NCBI GenBank assembly: GCA_947367255.1
Contig: CANBCZ010000001.1
Location: 62,001 to 126,000 of the forward strand
Source of the DNA: an uncultured Alistipes sp.
Lineage (GTDB): Bacteria > Bacteroidota > Bacteroidia > Bacteroidales > Rikenellaceae
Direction: 5' to 3'
DNA length: 64,000 nucleotides
Positions within the stretch are counted from its first letter, which is position 1. Each line of letters opens with the position of its first letter. The notes beneath the pieces were generated by a model. The model did no database searches. It was not told the DNA's origin and saw nothing but the letters and a program-made list of their open reading frames with translations. Both the position numbers and the translations under genes were made by a program. This document shows positions 36,526 through 45,986 of the stretch, one piece after another.

Positions 36526-37485
36526 ATGAAAAGATTATTTGCATTTTTTGCTTTTGTCTCCATCTTTGCAACAAGTTTTGCTCAGAACACAACAACCGCA
36601 GACAAAGAGTTTGAAACTGCGATACAATATCTCAATAACGGAGATTACACCAATGCCTTCAAGCATCTGCTCATCTCTGCCAATCTTGGCAGTGCCCAAG
36701 GTCAATGTGGATTGGGAGCCTGTTATATCGAGGGAAAGGGGACAACACAAAATCTAGCAGAGGGTATAAAGTATATCCGCAAGGCTGCAGATCAGAATTT
36801 AACTATTGCACAAACCTATTTGGGTTCCTGTTACGCGAGCGGCAATGGAGTACCTCAACGCAACGATATGGCATTTTATTGGTTCAAGAAAGCTGCAGAA
36901 CTGGGCGATGCCAAGGCTCAATACCTTACAGCGAAGTGTTACCAAACAGGCTGTGGTGTTACAGCACGTAACGACTTAGCCGAGGTATATTTCCGCCGTG
37001 CTACCGAGCAGGGACATATAGATGCAACAGCCTCTTTGGGATGTCTCTATTTTAACAGAAAGGAGTTCAATCTTGCTGTAATATATTTCAAGAAAGCAGC
37101 CGAGGCAGGAGATTGTTTAGCGCAATTAAATTTGGGTACTTGTCATTATGGAGGATTGGGTGCACCTAAAAACTATACAGCAGCAGTAGAGTGGTGGCAA
37201 AAGGCTGCAGATCAAGGAGACGATGAGGCTCAGTGCAATTTGGCTAAGTGTTATAGAGACGGTATAGGCGTAAACAGAAATGCCGAAAAAGAGGCGTATT
37301 GGTATCGCAAGTCTGCAGAACAAGGCAATCCCGATGCACAGCACGGTTTGGCAACTTGTTACTACTACGGCAGAGGTGTCCCAAAAGACCATTACGAAGC
37401 CGGATATTGGTATCGCAAAGCAGCCAAGCAGGGTGATCAAGACGCTATAAAGATGCTGAAGCAACTTGGCGTTCCGCTCAATTAA
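36526..37485 (+). CDS. Secreted Sel1-like repeat protein
   Basis: 319 residues. Signal MKRLFAFFAFVSIFATSFAQ, then about seven 36-residue Sel1/TPR-like repeats of the form A..LG.CY..G.GV..N...A..W..KAA..G (for example AQTYLGSCYASGNGVPQRNDMAFYWFKKAAELGD). Such proteins are protein-interaction scaffolds, sometimes for regulators or secreted effectors; partner unknown. Single-gene unit with its own promoter and strong terminator. Confidence 0.88.
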   Translation: MKRLFAFFAFVSIFATSFAQNTTTADKEFETAIQYLNNGDYTNAFKHLLISANLGSAQGQCGLGACYIEGKGTTQNLAEGIKYIRKAADQNLTIAQTYLGSCYASGNGVPQRNDMAFYWFKKAAELGDAKAQYLTAKCYQTGCGVTARNDLAEVYFRRATEQGHIDATASLGCLYFNRKEFNLAVIYFKKAAEAGDCLAQLNLGTCHYGGLGAPKNYTAAVEWWQKAADQGDDEAQCNLAKCYRDGIGVNRNAEKEAYWYRKSAEQGNPDAQHGLATCYYYGRGVPKDHYEAGYWYRKAAKQGDQDAIKMLKQLGVPLN

Positions 37486-37498
37486 CGACATACAAAAA

Positions 37499-37532
37499 AG
37501 AGCTCCCGAACAGCCTGCTCGGGAGTTTTTTA
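37499..37532 (+). terminator. Terminator of the Sel1-repeat gene
   Basis: CTCCCGA, loop, TCGGGAG followed by T6, 17 bases after the stop. Confidence 0.85.
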
Positions 37533-37584
37533 TTGCTTTTTACAAGGATAACATGCAAAAACAGATAAAAAATAGTATAGATAG

Positions 37585-37614
37585 TTGTTGTTTGATAAAA
37601 AGTTTGTATATTTG
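37585..37614 (+). promoter_or_regulatory. Promoter of rpmB-rpmG-DUF4295
   Basis: TTG, 19 bases, TATATTTG; about 45 bases of leader before rpmB. Confidence 0.65.
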
Positions 37615-37664
37615 CACGCTCTATGGGATAATCCCGTTGAGATAATTAAAAAAGTATTAACAAA

Positions 37665-37898
37665 ATGAAAGTTTGCGAAATCACAGGCAAGGTTGCGATT
37701 GTGGGTAACAACGTTTCTCACTCGAACCACAAGACCAAGCGCAAGTTCAATCCAAACTTGAAGACTAAGCGTTTCTGGTCAGAGGAGGAGGGTCGCTGGA
37801 TCACCTTGAAGGTATCAGCTGCCGGAATCAAAACAATTAACAAGAAGGGTCTTGCTGCTGCTCTTAAGAGCGCTGCTGCTCCAAAGAACATCTACTAA
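37665..37898 (+). CDS. rpmB: 50S ribosomal protein L28
   Basis: 77 residues. [29 protein letters not shown] is the conserved N-terminal part. First gene of a three-gene ribosomal operon; followed 13 bases later by rpmG. Confidence 0.97.
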   Translation: MKVCEITGKVAIVGNNVSHSNHKTKRKFNPNLKTKRFWSEEEGRWITLKVSAAGIKTINKKGLAAALKSAAAPKNIY

Positions 37899-37911
37899 AA
37901 TTTAAGGACAA

Positions 37912-38094
37912 ATGGCAAAGAAAGGTAACAGAGTTCAGGTGATCCTCGAGTGCACAGAGCAGAAGGAGAGCGGCGTACCAGGTATGTCACGTTACATCAC
38001 CACCAAGAACAAGAAGAACACCCCAGAGCGTCTCGAGCGCAAGAAGTACAATCCATACCTGAAGAAGGTAACAGTACACCGTGAAATTAAATAA
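37912..38094 (+). CDS. rpmG: 50S ribosomal protein L33
   Basis: 60 residues; [18 protein letters not shown]...[25 protein letters not shown] is typical of L33, and the CxxC zinc pairs of some L33 forms are absent (a zinc-independent form). Between rpmB and the DUF4295 gene. Confidence 0.96.
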   Translation: MAKKGNRVQVILECTEQKESGVPGMSRYITTKNKKNTPERLERKKYNPYLKKVTVHREIK

Positions 38095-38106
38095 TTTTGT
38101 AGAGTT

Positions 38107-38256
38107 ATGGCAAAGAAAGCAGTTGCAACCCTTCGTACTGGTGTAGGTAAGCAGTTTACCAAGTGTATCAAGATGGTTAAGTCTGAGAAGACAGGTGCTT
38201 ACATCTTCAAGGAGGCTATCGTACCGGTAGATCAGGTTGCGGAGTATATGAAGTAG
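38107..38256 (+). CDS. DUF4295 family small protein
   Basis: 49 residues beginning MAKKAVATLRTGVGKQFTK and ending DQVAEYMK. This short basic protein regularly follows rpmB-rpmG in Bacteroidetes and is known only as DUF4295; a ribosome-associated role is inferred from position and charge. 12 bases after rpmG, 33 bases before the operon terminator. Confidence 0.88.
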   Translation: MAKKAVATLRTGVGKQFTKCIKMVKSEKTGAYIFKEAIVPVDQVAEYMK

Positions 38257-38289
38257 GACTCCAATTTGATTTAAGAGCGCAGCTCTTAG

Positions 38290-38322
38290 AAAAGGCGGTA
38301 ATTTTACCGCCTTTTTCTTTTT
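38290..38322 (+). terminator. Terminator of the rpmB operon
   Basis: AAAGGCGGTAA, short loop, TTACCGCCTTT followed by a T-rich run. Confidence 0.85.
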
Positions 38323-38330
38323 GCCGTGCA

Positions 38331-38453
38331 TTTGCCGTGAAAATACGGCATTAGCTGCACATCCCTCATATCCCCGAATGGGAAATACGCTTAGTATGTC
38401 CCATCCGCTCCTATTTCACGATGCGCACCTACTACCGCATTTTGACGACAAAA
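38331..38453 (+). repeat. Family A nested hairpin repeat, copy A7
   Basis: Arms TTTGCCGT/ACGACAAA (one mismatch), core CCCGAATGGGA with cap ATAC-GCTTA-GTAT. Directly after the rpmB-operon terminator, in the operon's direction. Confidence 0.85.
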
Positions 38454-38455
38454 TA

Positions 38456-38580
38456 GTTTTATCGTGAAAAGCACGCACCTGCACCACATCCATCATAGTC
38501 CCGAATGGGAAATACCGCAGTATGTCCCATCCGTGCCTATCTCACGATGTACTGCATCTGCATACTTTTGACGATAAAAC
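38456..38580 (+). repeat. Family A nested hairpin repeat, copy A8
   Basis: Arms GTTTTATCGT/ACGATAAAAC, cap ATAC-CGCA-GTAT. Nearly identical to A2, and placed two bases after A7 just as A2 follows A1. A degenerate tail AGTGCACAGATTGAGCGAAG follows. Confidence 0.85.
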
Positions 38581-38626
38581 AGTGCACAGATTGAGCGAAG
38601 TGCAAGACTCTGGTTTTGATTTTTTT

Positions 38627-38741
38627 CGAGAATAACCGCTATCCGCAAGGATAGTAAAAATGAAAATAGCACTCACTCAAGCTTGCTTGAAAGTGAAGTG
38701 CTATTTTTGTTTTTAGATTGTCGCAGACAACGTTATTCTCG
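38627..38741. repeat. Family B three-armed inverted repeat, copy B3
   Basis: Outer stem CGAGAATAAC/GTTATTCTCG closes CTATCC-GCAA-GGATAG, a long arm with AATAGCAC/GTGCTATT tipped by CAAGCTTGCTTG, and TTGTC-GCA-GACAA. The remaining bases to asd hold two more small palindromes (GCGAAAC/GTTTCGC and GCTTTTT/AAAAAGC) but no gene. Confidence 0.75.
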
Positions 38742-38839
38742 CAACAGCCACGAGCGAAACGGAGTTTCGCAGAAAGCTTTTTGCACGCCCTGCTTTTTCT
38801 CGAAAAAGCGGGCAGTACTGTGCGGGCAGTATCGCGAGC

Positions 38840-39841
38840 CTACTTATGCGCCAGCAGCCACTCGGCGATTTGGATGGCATTCAGGGCTGCGCCCTTCTTG
38901 ATTTGGTCGGCTACGCACCAGAAAGTCAGGCAGTTAGGGTCGGTAACATCCTCGCGAATACGACCCACATACACAGGCTCTTTGTGGGCGATAAACAGTG
39001 GCATCGGGTACTCTTTCTCTGCGGGGTTATCCATTACCACCACGCCCTCGGCAGCCTCGAAAGCTGCGCGAGCCTCGGCAGGTGTTACGGGGCGGTCAAA
39101 CTCCACCCATATAGCCTCCGAGTGTGCACGCATCACGGGTACGCGCACGCAGGTTGCCGATACCTTGATGTCCGAGTGCATAATCTTGCGAGTCTCGTTG
39201 AACATCTTCATCTCCTCCTTTGTGTAGTCGTTCTCGGTAAATACATCGATGTGTGGGATGACATTGAAGGCGAGCTGATATGCGAACTTTTCAACTTTCG
39301 GCTCCTCGCCCTGTGCCAGAGAGGCGTGCTGTGCCTCGAGCTCAGCCATTGCTGTAGCACCTGCGCCACTTGCGCTCTGATATGTCGCCACGCGCACGCG
39401 ACGGATATGTGCAATTTTCTCGAGCGCTGCGAGAGCTACAACCATCTGAATAGTTGTGCAGTTAGGGTTGGCAATGATGCGACGAGGTGCATTCAGTGCA
39501 TCCTCGGCATTTACCTCGGGAACAACGAGTGGTACATCATTGTCCATACGGTAGCAGCTCGAGTTGTCGATCATCAGCGCTCCGTGCTTTGTTATGGTGT
39601 CGGCAAACTCCTTCGATACCGAGCCACCGGCAGATACAAGGGCGATATCCACACCCTTGAAGTCGTCGTTGTGCTGTAACAGTTTAATCTCTATCTCCTT
39701 GCCGCGGAATGTGCGCTTCTGACCTGCGCTGCGTGCGCTGCCAAAGAGCAACAGCTCGTCACACGGGAAGTTGTGCTCCTCCAGAATTCTCAAAAACTCC
39801 TGACCTACGGCGCCACTTGCGCCAACTACTGCTAATACCAT
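38840..39841 (-). CDS. asd: Aspartate-semialdehyde dehydrogenase
   Basis: Makes aspartate semialdehyde for lysine/diaminopimelate, threonine and methionine. NADP loop [16 protein letters not shown] at 5-20, catalytic C128 in NPNCTTIQM, and DNSSCYRMD around 92-100. 333 residues. Last gene of an operon with PBP1a 30 bases upstream, so a peptidoglycan precursor enzyme sits beside a peptidoglycan polymerase. Confidence 0.96.
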   Translation of the reverse strand: MVLAVVGASGAVGQEFLRILEEHNFPCDELLLFGSARSAGQKRTFRGKEIEIKLLQHNDDFKGVDIALVSAGGSVSKEFADTITKHGALMIDNSSCYRMDNDVPLVVPEVNAEDALNAPRRIIANPNCTTIQMVVALAALEKIAHIRRVRVATYQSASGAGATAMAELEAQHASLAQGEEPKVEKFAYQLAFNVIPHIDVFTENDYTKEEMKMFNETRKIMHSDIKVSATCVRVPVMRAHSEAIWVEFDRPVTPAEARAAFEAAEGVVVMDNPAEKEYPMPLFIAHKEPVYVGRIREDVTDPNCLTFWCVADQIKKGAALNAIQIAEWLLAHK

Positions 39842-39871
39842 ATATTGTAAATTTAAGGTTTTCAGAAATTA

Positions 39872-42262
39872 TTACTCAAAAAACTCATCTTCCAGCTCTG
39901 CCTCCTCTACCGTCTCGTCACAAATCTCCTCCTTCCAGAGGGCAGGGCGGGCAAAAGTATCGTCACGATTGATGTCGATGTTCGGGTCGTTGTATGTTCG
40001 CACGAGGAAGTCGCCGACAATCGGCAACGCCATCATCGAACCCTCACCGCGTCGGCGCAGGTGTATCTGCTGATCCTCGCCACCAACCCACGAGCCGGCA
40101 ACAAGGTTAGGTGTTATACACATAAACCACGCATCGCGGTTCTCGTTAGATGTACCGGTCTTACCGGCAAGCTCCACATTGTTTAGTCCGAACTGCCAAC
40201 CCATACGGCGACCTGTACCGTTTGTAATCACATTCTTAAGCATCGTAATCATCGTATAGGCGGTCTGCTTGCTCACAGCATCCTGCGATGTCGAGCTGAA
40301 CGAAGAGATAAGGTTGCCTTGACGGTCCTCGATATGCGTTACAAAGAGCGGCGAGGTGTACACACCCTCATTTGCGAATGTCGCGTAAGCGCTTACCATC
40401 TCGAATACATTACTCTCGAATGTACCCAGACAGAGGGCATATACAGGGTCTACATAGCTTGCAATACCCATATTGTGGATAAAGTCGGCAACCGCCTCAG
40501 GCTGCTTTGCCTGCTTCATAATCCACGCCGAGTAGTTGTTGCGGCTCAGTGCAAGACCCCACTTGAGCGGATGCAGCACACCGTCGTACTCCACATTTCC
40601 CGCCTCCTTTGGCGACCACGCAGTACCTACCGATGTCTCGATAGTCACCGGCAGATTTGGAACCATAGTACAAGGTGTCATACCGAGGTGGTCGATAGCA
40701 AAGGTGTAGATAAACGGCTTTACTGTCGAGCCGATCTGTCGTTTGCCCTGCTTAGCCATATCGTACTTGAAGTATTGGAACGACGGACCACCGACATACG
40801 CCTTTATGTGTCCTGTCTGCGGCTCTATAGCCACAAATGACGCACGCATAATCTTCTTGTGGTGCAGGATAGAGTCACGCGGAGTGAGCAGCGTATCCCT
40901 CTCGCCCTCGAATGTGAAGATGCGCATATTGCACTTCTTCTCGAACGATGCGTAGATATCCTTCTCCGATACACCATCCTTCTTCATATTGCGAAAACGG
41001 TCGGAGTTGCGCATTGCACGGCGGATAATCTTCTCCACCTCCTCCTTGTCCGTATCGATAAATATGGTGCGGGTGTTTCGTATCTGCTCATCCATTGCCG
41101 GCTGAATAACGGTCTGCAGCTGTTTCTGCACTGCTGCCTCGGCATAGCTCTGCATAGAGGCGTTGATTGTGGTGTAGATCTTCAGTCCGTCACGGTAGAT
41201 GTTGTACTCGCTGCCGTCTGCCTTGCGGTTTTTGTGACACCAGCCGTAGAGTGGATTCTCGTTGTACTGCTTGAGTGCCTGCTCATAGTCCCACTCGGTG
41301 TAGAAGTTACGACGCTTAGGCTCTGTTGCCGTCATCACAAGACGCAACATCTCGCGGAAGTAGGTCGCCTGACCGTAGTTGTGCGATATAGGGCGGTAGT
41401 TGAGGGTTATCGGCAATGCAGATATCGAGTCACACTCCTCGCGCGAGATGGCTCCTGCACTCTGAATACGGCTCAATACCAGATTACGACGCTTGAGCGC
41501 ATTCTCGGGGTTACGCACCGGCGAGTAGCGGGTTGGCGCATTTACCACACCCACGAGCATCGCCGCCTCCTGCAGGTTGAGCTCCGATGGCTGCTTGCCA
41601 AAGAAGGTCGCTGCTGCGGACTTGATGCCGTAGGAGTTCGAACCATACTCTACGGTGTTGAGGTACATCGCAATAATCTCCTCTTTGGTGTAGTTGTGCT
41701 CGAGCTTTATCGCGGTAATCCACTCCTTGAGTTTGTTGCCTATAAGGCGGAGCGTGCGTGCAATCTTGCCGTCATTTGTCGATGTATTTCGCGGGAAGAG
41801 GTTCTTTGCAAGCTGCTGTGTGATAGTACTACCACCACCTTGCTTCTGTCCGAGCAGTACGGTCTTGATACCCACGCGGAAGAGGGAGCGATAGTCAATG
41901 CCCGAGTGGGAGTAGAAACGTTCATCCTCAACAGCCACAAGTGCTGCTGCAAGTGGCGGCATCTGCTCGCCCGAGATGTTGAACATCATCGTAGAGTCTG
42001 CAGGGTAGAGGTCGGCATACTGCACATACGAGCGGTTCTGAACAAAGAAACTGCCCAATACCTTGCCATTGTCGGCATAGACCTCTGTGGCGAGGTTGCT
42101 CTTCGGATTCTCCAACTCCTCAAAGGATGGAATACGACCAAAAGCACCTACCGCCGCCAGCAGAAGCATTACTGCTGCCGCCGCTACGGGTACCATCACT
42201 GCAATCCACATCCAGCGGATTATCTGACTCTTCGTTGTCTTGCTATTACTCTTCTTTGCCAT
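39872..42262 (-). CDS. mrcA: Class A penicillin-binding protein 1A
   Basis: Bifunctional peptidoglycan synthase, 796 residues, anchored by one N-terminal helix (about 17-40). GT51 glycosyltransferase: VEDERFYSHSG at 111-121 with catalytic E112, and GGSTITQQLAKN. Transpeptidase: S512-T-V-K515, SRN at 573-575 and KTGTS from 701. Acidic C-terminal tail (EEAELEDEFFE). Three bases after the metallopeptidase-like protein gene. Confidence 0.96.
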   Translation of the reverse strand: MAKKSNSKTTKSQIIRWMWIAVMVPVAAAAVMLLLAAVGAFGRIPSFEELENPKSNLATEVYADNGKVLGSFFVQNRSYVQYADLYPADSTMMFNISGEQMPPLAAALVAVEDERFYSHSGIDYRSLFRVGIKTVLLGQKQGGGSTITQQLAKNLFPRNTSTNDGKIARTLRLIGNKLKEWITAIKLEHNYTKEEIIAMYLNTVEYGSNSYGIKSAAATFFGKQPSELNLQEAAMLVGVVNAPTRYSPVRNPENALKRRNLVLSRIQSAGAISREECDSISALPITLNYRPISHNYGQATYFREMLRLVMTATEPKRRNFYTEWDYEQALKQYNENPLYGWCHKNRKADGSEYNIYRDGLKIYTTINASMQSYAEAAVQKQLQTVIQPAMDEQIRNTRTIFIDTDKEEVEKIIRRAMRNSDRFRNMKKDGVSEKDIYASFEKKCNMRIFTFEGERDTLLTPRDSILHHKKIMRASFVAIEPQTGHIKAYVGGPSFQYFKYDMAKQGKRQIGSTVKPFIYTFAIDHLGMTPCTMVPNLPVTIETSVGTAWSPKEAGNVEYDGVLHPLKWGLALSRNNYSAWIMKQAKQPEAVADFIHNMGIASYVDPVYALCLGTFESNVFEMVSAYATFANEGVYTSPLFVTHIEDRQGNLISSFSSTSQDAVSKQTAYTMITMLKNVITNGTGRRMGWQFGLNNVELAGKTGTSNENRDAWFMCITPNLVAGSWVGGEDQQIHLRRRGEGSMMALPIVGDFLVRTYNDPNIDINRDDTFARPALWKEEICDETVEEAELEDEFFE

Positions 42263-42265
42263 ACT

Positions 42266-45259
42266 CTAAAATGGTAGTCCGAAGCCCGCTGTGAAGTGCA
42301 TCTTCTTGCCATGAGGCTTGTAGAGGGAGAGGGTGAGCGAAGTTGTCGCTGCAGCCGGCATACGGAAAATGTTAAAATCTATAGTTATATCGCCTCCATA
42401 GGAGAACAATTTGTTGCGCTTGTATGCGACATTGACCTTGTTAATCTCGGGATAAGCCTCAAAGAACTGCTTGCCGAACGATGCGTAGTCAAAGCCGACA
42501 TTTAGCCTTATTCGCTTGAAGTATATCAGTGCATTTATACCTCCGTCGGGATACCAAACGGGGAACTGATAGTTTATGCTTGTCGCCCAATAGTCGCGGT
42601 TCTCGACCTCCGCTACCTGAAAACCACGCGGTATCAGACGCGCCGAGTGGAAGTAGAAGTTGGATGCCAACAGATGTGAGCGGAAACCACCTATGCTGTT
42701 CTGATAGAGCATCGCCACATTGAGCGAGTGGTGCGGCAGTATACCCGGCAGATAGACCTTGCCATAGAACGATACGAGGTGGTCAAATGCCGAGTTGGCA
42801 GGGTTGAGGGCATAGTTTGCCGAGAGCATGTAGCCAAATCGCGGCAGGAAGTCCTTGTGGGCAAGCCTTACCTGATCCTGAAAACCGATACCGCCCTGCA
42901 GCAGATGCAGACCCTCGGTGTAGCCTATTGTTGCGAGGTTTGTAATCTGTCCGCCCTCAATCTTGAGCTTGTCGAGCTTCGCCACAAGTCCGTTAGAGTA
43001 GTTCCACGCCACATTTGCCACAAGTACGCGGGTGTGGTGTCCGCTCTGGAAGTAGAGCGGCAGCGACGCCGAGAGTCCGACATTGTAGTAACGCTTCTCT
43101 TTGGGCGGTTCAGGGAAGGTTATCTCGTACTTGCCCGTCTCGGGATTTAGTTCGTATGTATATGCAGTATATACCTGCTGCTTTCCGCCGTATGAGCCTG
43201 TAGCAGTGAGGTTTACGCCAAGTCCGTAGTAGCGTATCGAACCCTTGAAGAAGTGCTTGCTTGCCGGACTCCAGCCCCAAGTCAAAAATCCCTCTGCATC
43301 CGAGAGCAGACTCTGTGACATAATTGTCGCACCGAGGTTGAAGTTCATCGCACCCTCCTCCGAGAGCTCAAACGGGTCGTAGGATGCCGGTGCCCACGAG
43401 TGGACATTTGCAAGGTGGAGCAGCTTTGAGAAGCGACGCGGACGGTGTTTTTCAACAATTTCTGCCGAGTCTGCTGCGGTGAAGCGTACATTGTCCAGAT
43501 TTATTACATCCCACTGCTTGCGTGGCGGATTGACAATATTCTTCGGTGTGAGCGACGGGGTTACGGGCGTCAGCGTAGCTGTGTTTACCCTCTGCATTGC
43601 AAGCTGGTAGCCGTTGCTGTCGTAGGTTGTCATCACCACTCTGCCGTCAAATGTCGGTGCCGGAGAGAATGAGCCGTATGTCGAGCGAGAGATCTGATAT
43701 TCGCTGCCTGTGGCAATCTCAAGACAGTGTACCTCATCCTTTCCCGAGGCTATAGAGCCGAAGTAGAGTATTCCGTTGTCGGCACGAAGGTCGGAGATTG
43801 TAATATATGCACCCTTTGTGACAGGAGTTGTTGTGCCATCCTCGTTTATGCGACCAATCCACATACCGCTGTCGTCTGTGGCGATAAAGTAGAGAGCCTT
43901 TGTCTTATTATCGTACGCCAGCGAGTGAATCTCCCTGCCAAACGGCATACGGGCAATGACGGTTTTGCTCTCTCTATTGCCCTTGACTACCGAGAACTCG
44001 CCATTATGGTTGTACTCTACCCACGCGATATTTTTATCGTCGTCAATGGCTGTAGGGTATAGGGCATTGCGATATTTGAATATGCTTCGTGTTTTGCCGT
44101 TGTCCAGATCGACATAGCAGAGCTTCGAGTTTACACGCTGCTGGAAGAGTGTCGAGCGACGATACTCGGTCCACCAAATTCTGCCGCCCTGAATTGTCGG
44201 ACGGGTAGATATCTGACCTATGCGACAGATGCGCTCCTGCTCGCCGGTCTTGATGTTTGTGCGGATAATCTCTGTTGTGGTGTCGAGCGACTCCTTTACG
44301 GCAATTATGCTGCGCGAGCCGAAGAATATCGGGTAGCGGTATGTCGTAAAGCTCTTCTGTGCAGGCACTACGACCCTCTCCGACGAGTCGGTAACTTCAG
44401 GCAGCGTCTGCCAATAGTTGTGAAGGTTGTCGAAACTCTCGCGCATCAGCTTGCTTGTCGAGCTCTTGTAGTACTTCTTCATGCCGAAGTATGTCGTTGC
44501 AAAGACAAACGGGTGGCGCACAGCGTAGTTTACAATCTTGTCCCAGATATTCTCGTCGTACTTCGTATTTGCATAGGATGTTATCTGATAGCCCAGCGCG
44601 TAGTGGTCGGGAATACTCTCCTTGTATGAGCCGCAGAACCACTTGTCTATATTGCGATGTGTCACTATCTCCTCGCTGCGGGCACGATAGTCTATGGTAA
44701 AAGATGGCTGCAGTCCGCGACCAAATGTAGACATCGCCGTCTCAGATACTACCGCATCGCCCTCAATACCCCATAGCGGCATAAAGAGCAGACCGATTGT
44801 CGAGCTCTGCTGACCGAGTATGTAGCTGAAAGCCTTTACCCAGCCGTGGTTGATGTTGTTGTACTGCACCGCGTGACGATACTCGTGTGCGGCGAGCTGC
44901 TTGAGCCACGGCATAGAGTAGCTGCTGATAGATGGTGCACTGAGAATCTCCACACGCTTCGGCAACCACATCACCATACCGTTTGAGAGCATATTCTCGG
45001 GGTGGATTATAAACGGAATATCCATTGCCCCATATCTGAAGCCGAAGTCTATCGATGGCTGCACCGCCTTTACATAGTGCATCATGCTGTATCCCAAAGC
45101 CGTTGCAGATTTCGGGTATATTACCGATACTTCGTCGCCTTTAATCTTTCTCCAAGACATACTTGTCGGGTCGGCACCCCACGAGTAGTATTGCGCCGAC
45201 GCTGTGCCGCACCAGATAAGTGCAACCAGAGCGATAAGTATGTTTCGAAGAGCTCTCAT
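42266..45259 (-). CDS. HExxH peptidase-like / TolB-like propeller / outer-membrane barrel protein
   Basis: 997 residues, exported (signal ends CGTASAQ). Residues 30-190 contain AAHEYRHAVQYN (HEYRH at 125-129) and, about 40 residues on, WGIEGDAVVSET with E166, the arrangement of gluzincin zinc peptidases. Roughly 300-600 shows TolB/WD40-like blades (repeated IWWTEYR, NIAWVEYN, LYFIATDDSGMWIG). From about 640 to the end, alternating aromatic strands and a C-terminal phenylalanine (GFGLPF) suggest a beta barrel. Function unknown; the operon with PBP1a and asd hints at cell-wall or envelope biogenesis. Confidence 0.7.
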   Translation of the reverse strand: MRALRNILIALVALIWCGTASAQYYSWGADPTSMSWRKIKGDEVSVIYPKSATALGYSMMHYVKAVQPSIDFGFRYGAMDIPFIIHPENMLSNGMVMWLPKRVEILSAPSISSYSMPWLKQLAAHEYRHAVQYNNINHGWVKAFSYILGQQSSTIGLLFMPLWGIEGDAVVSETAMSTFGRGLQPSFTIDYRARSEEIVTHRNIDKWFCGSYKESIPDHYALGYQITSYANTKYDENIWDKIVNYAVRHPFVFATTYFGMKKYYKSSTSKLMRESFDNLHNYWQTLPEVTDSSERVVVPAQKSFTTYRYPIFFGSRSIIAVKESLDTTTEIIRTNIKTGEQERICRIGQISTRPTIQGGRIWWTEYRRSTLFQQRVNSKLCYVDLDNGKTRSIFKYRNALYPTAIDDDKNIAWVEYNHNGEFSVVKGNRESKTVIARMPFGREIHSLAYDNKTKALYFIATDDSGMWIGRINEDGTTTPVTKGAYITISDLRADNGILYFGSIASGKDEVHCLEIATGSEYQISRSTYGSFSPAPTFDGRVVMTTYDSNGYQLAMQRVNTATLTPVTPSLTPKNIVNPPRKQWDVINLDNVRFTAADSAEIVEKHRPRRFSKLLHLANVHSWAPASYDPFELSEEGAMNFNLGATIMSQSLLSDAEGFLTWGWSPASKHFFKGSIRYYGLGVNLTATGSYGGKQQVYTAYTYELNPETGKYEITFPEPPKEKRYYNVGLSASLPLYFQSGHHTRVLVANVAWNYSNGLVAKLDKLKIEGGQITNLATIGYTEGLHLLQGGIGFQDQVRLAHKDFLPRFGYMLSANYALNPANSAFDHLVSFYGKVYLPGILPHHSLNVAMLYQNSIGGFRSHLLASNFYFHSARLIPRGFQVAEVENRDYWATSINYQFPVWYPDGGINALIYFKRIRLNVGFDYASFGKQFFEAYPEINKVNVAYKRNKLFSYGGDITIDFNIFRMPAAATTSLTLSLYKPHGKKMHFTAGFGLPF

Positions 45260-45984
45260 TATTCAAACTTCAAGTATTTCCAACCCTCTGCGGTGTAGCA
45301 ACCCACTTTGCCGCTCTTTGTATTGTAGTAAAGCGTACCTACGGGTACTGCATCGGACTCCAGCTGGCTGTTGTGATAGAAGGTTGTTGTAGGCTCCTTG
45401 TCAAAACCTCCAAGGGTAAAGGGTACAAACGAAACCGCCCAACGGCGACCGAAATCTACACCCTCCTTTGCATCGTCAGAGCCTACTTTTACCCAACCAA
45501 AGTGGCGCTTTGGCAGGTAAAGACCTTTAGGCGAGTAGACCTGTATGCAGGCAATATCCGGAGCCTGCTTGCCAATAAGCATAGTAAGGCGGCAGGTCTC
45601 TGATCCGTTCCAACCCTCAAAGAGGTGACCGCCATCGATAAATGTTGTATATGGCTTGTCGGTGCTGTTGTTCCAACGACCCTTGCCACCACGTACGGAG
45701 AGCATAGTGGTACTCTCGAGTACACCCTCCACGGTGTTGAATATAGGCTGCTCGGCGGTATTAAAACCGTAGTTGTAGCGCACATCCTGCCACCTCTCCC
45801 ACTCGGGATTTACGGGCTTTGCAACTACAACGCAACCCTCAACCTGCCTCTCCAGCTCTGCAACCTTCTGCTGCAGTTGCTCCACAAGCACAGCAAGTTG
45901 CTTGCGCGAAACCCTCTGTGCTGACACCTCACAGAGCGGAGTAAGCAGCAGTGCTGCCAATATGATTATGCGAAAACATCTCAT
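45259..45984 (-). CDS. Secreted protein with N-terminal coiled coil, unknown function
   Basis: 241 residues, signal ending CEVSAQ, short coiled coil (about 26-50, LAVLVEQLQQKVAELERQVEG), then a beta-rich domain with MLSVRGGKGRWNN, HLFEGWNGSETCRLTMLIGK and a C-terminal GTLYYNTKSGKVGCYTAEGWKYLKFE that resembles short tail-like repeats. No family recognised. Stop/start overlap (TAATG) with the metallopeptidase-like gene suggests they act together. Confidence 0.7.
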   Translation of the reverse strand: MRCFRIIILAALLLTPLCEVSAQRVSRKQLAVLVEQLQQKVAELERQVEGCVVVAKPVNPEWERWQDVRYNYGFNTAEQPIFNTVEGVLESTTMLSVRGGKGRWNNSTDKPYTTFIDGGHLFEGWNGSETCRLTMLIGKQAPDIACIQVYSPKGLYLPKRHFGWVKVGSDDAKEGVDFGRRWAVSFVPFTLGGFDKEPTTTFYHNSQLESDAVPVGTLYYNTKSGKVGCYTAEGWKYLKFE

Positions 45985-45986
45985 AT

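Noticed and set aside
38790..38812. GCTTTTT/AAAAAGC hairpin as asd terminator
   Set aside because: No T run follows the stem on the minus strand, so a rho-independent terminator is not supported.
39941..45298. Long open frames on the plus strand opposite the PBP1a/metallopeptidase genes (for example 40859-42277)
   Set aside because: They have no recognisable family or signal, are Cys/Arg/His-rich as antisense shadows are, and overlap well-supported genes fully.
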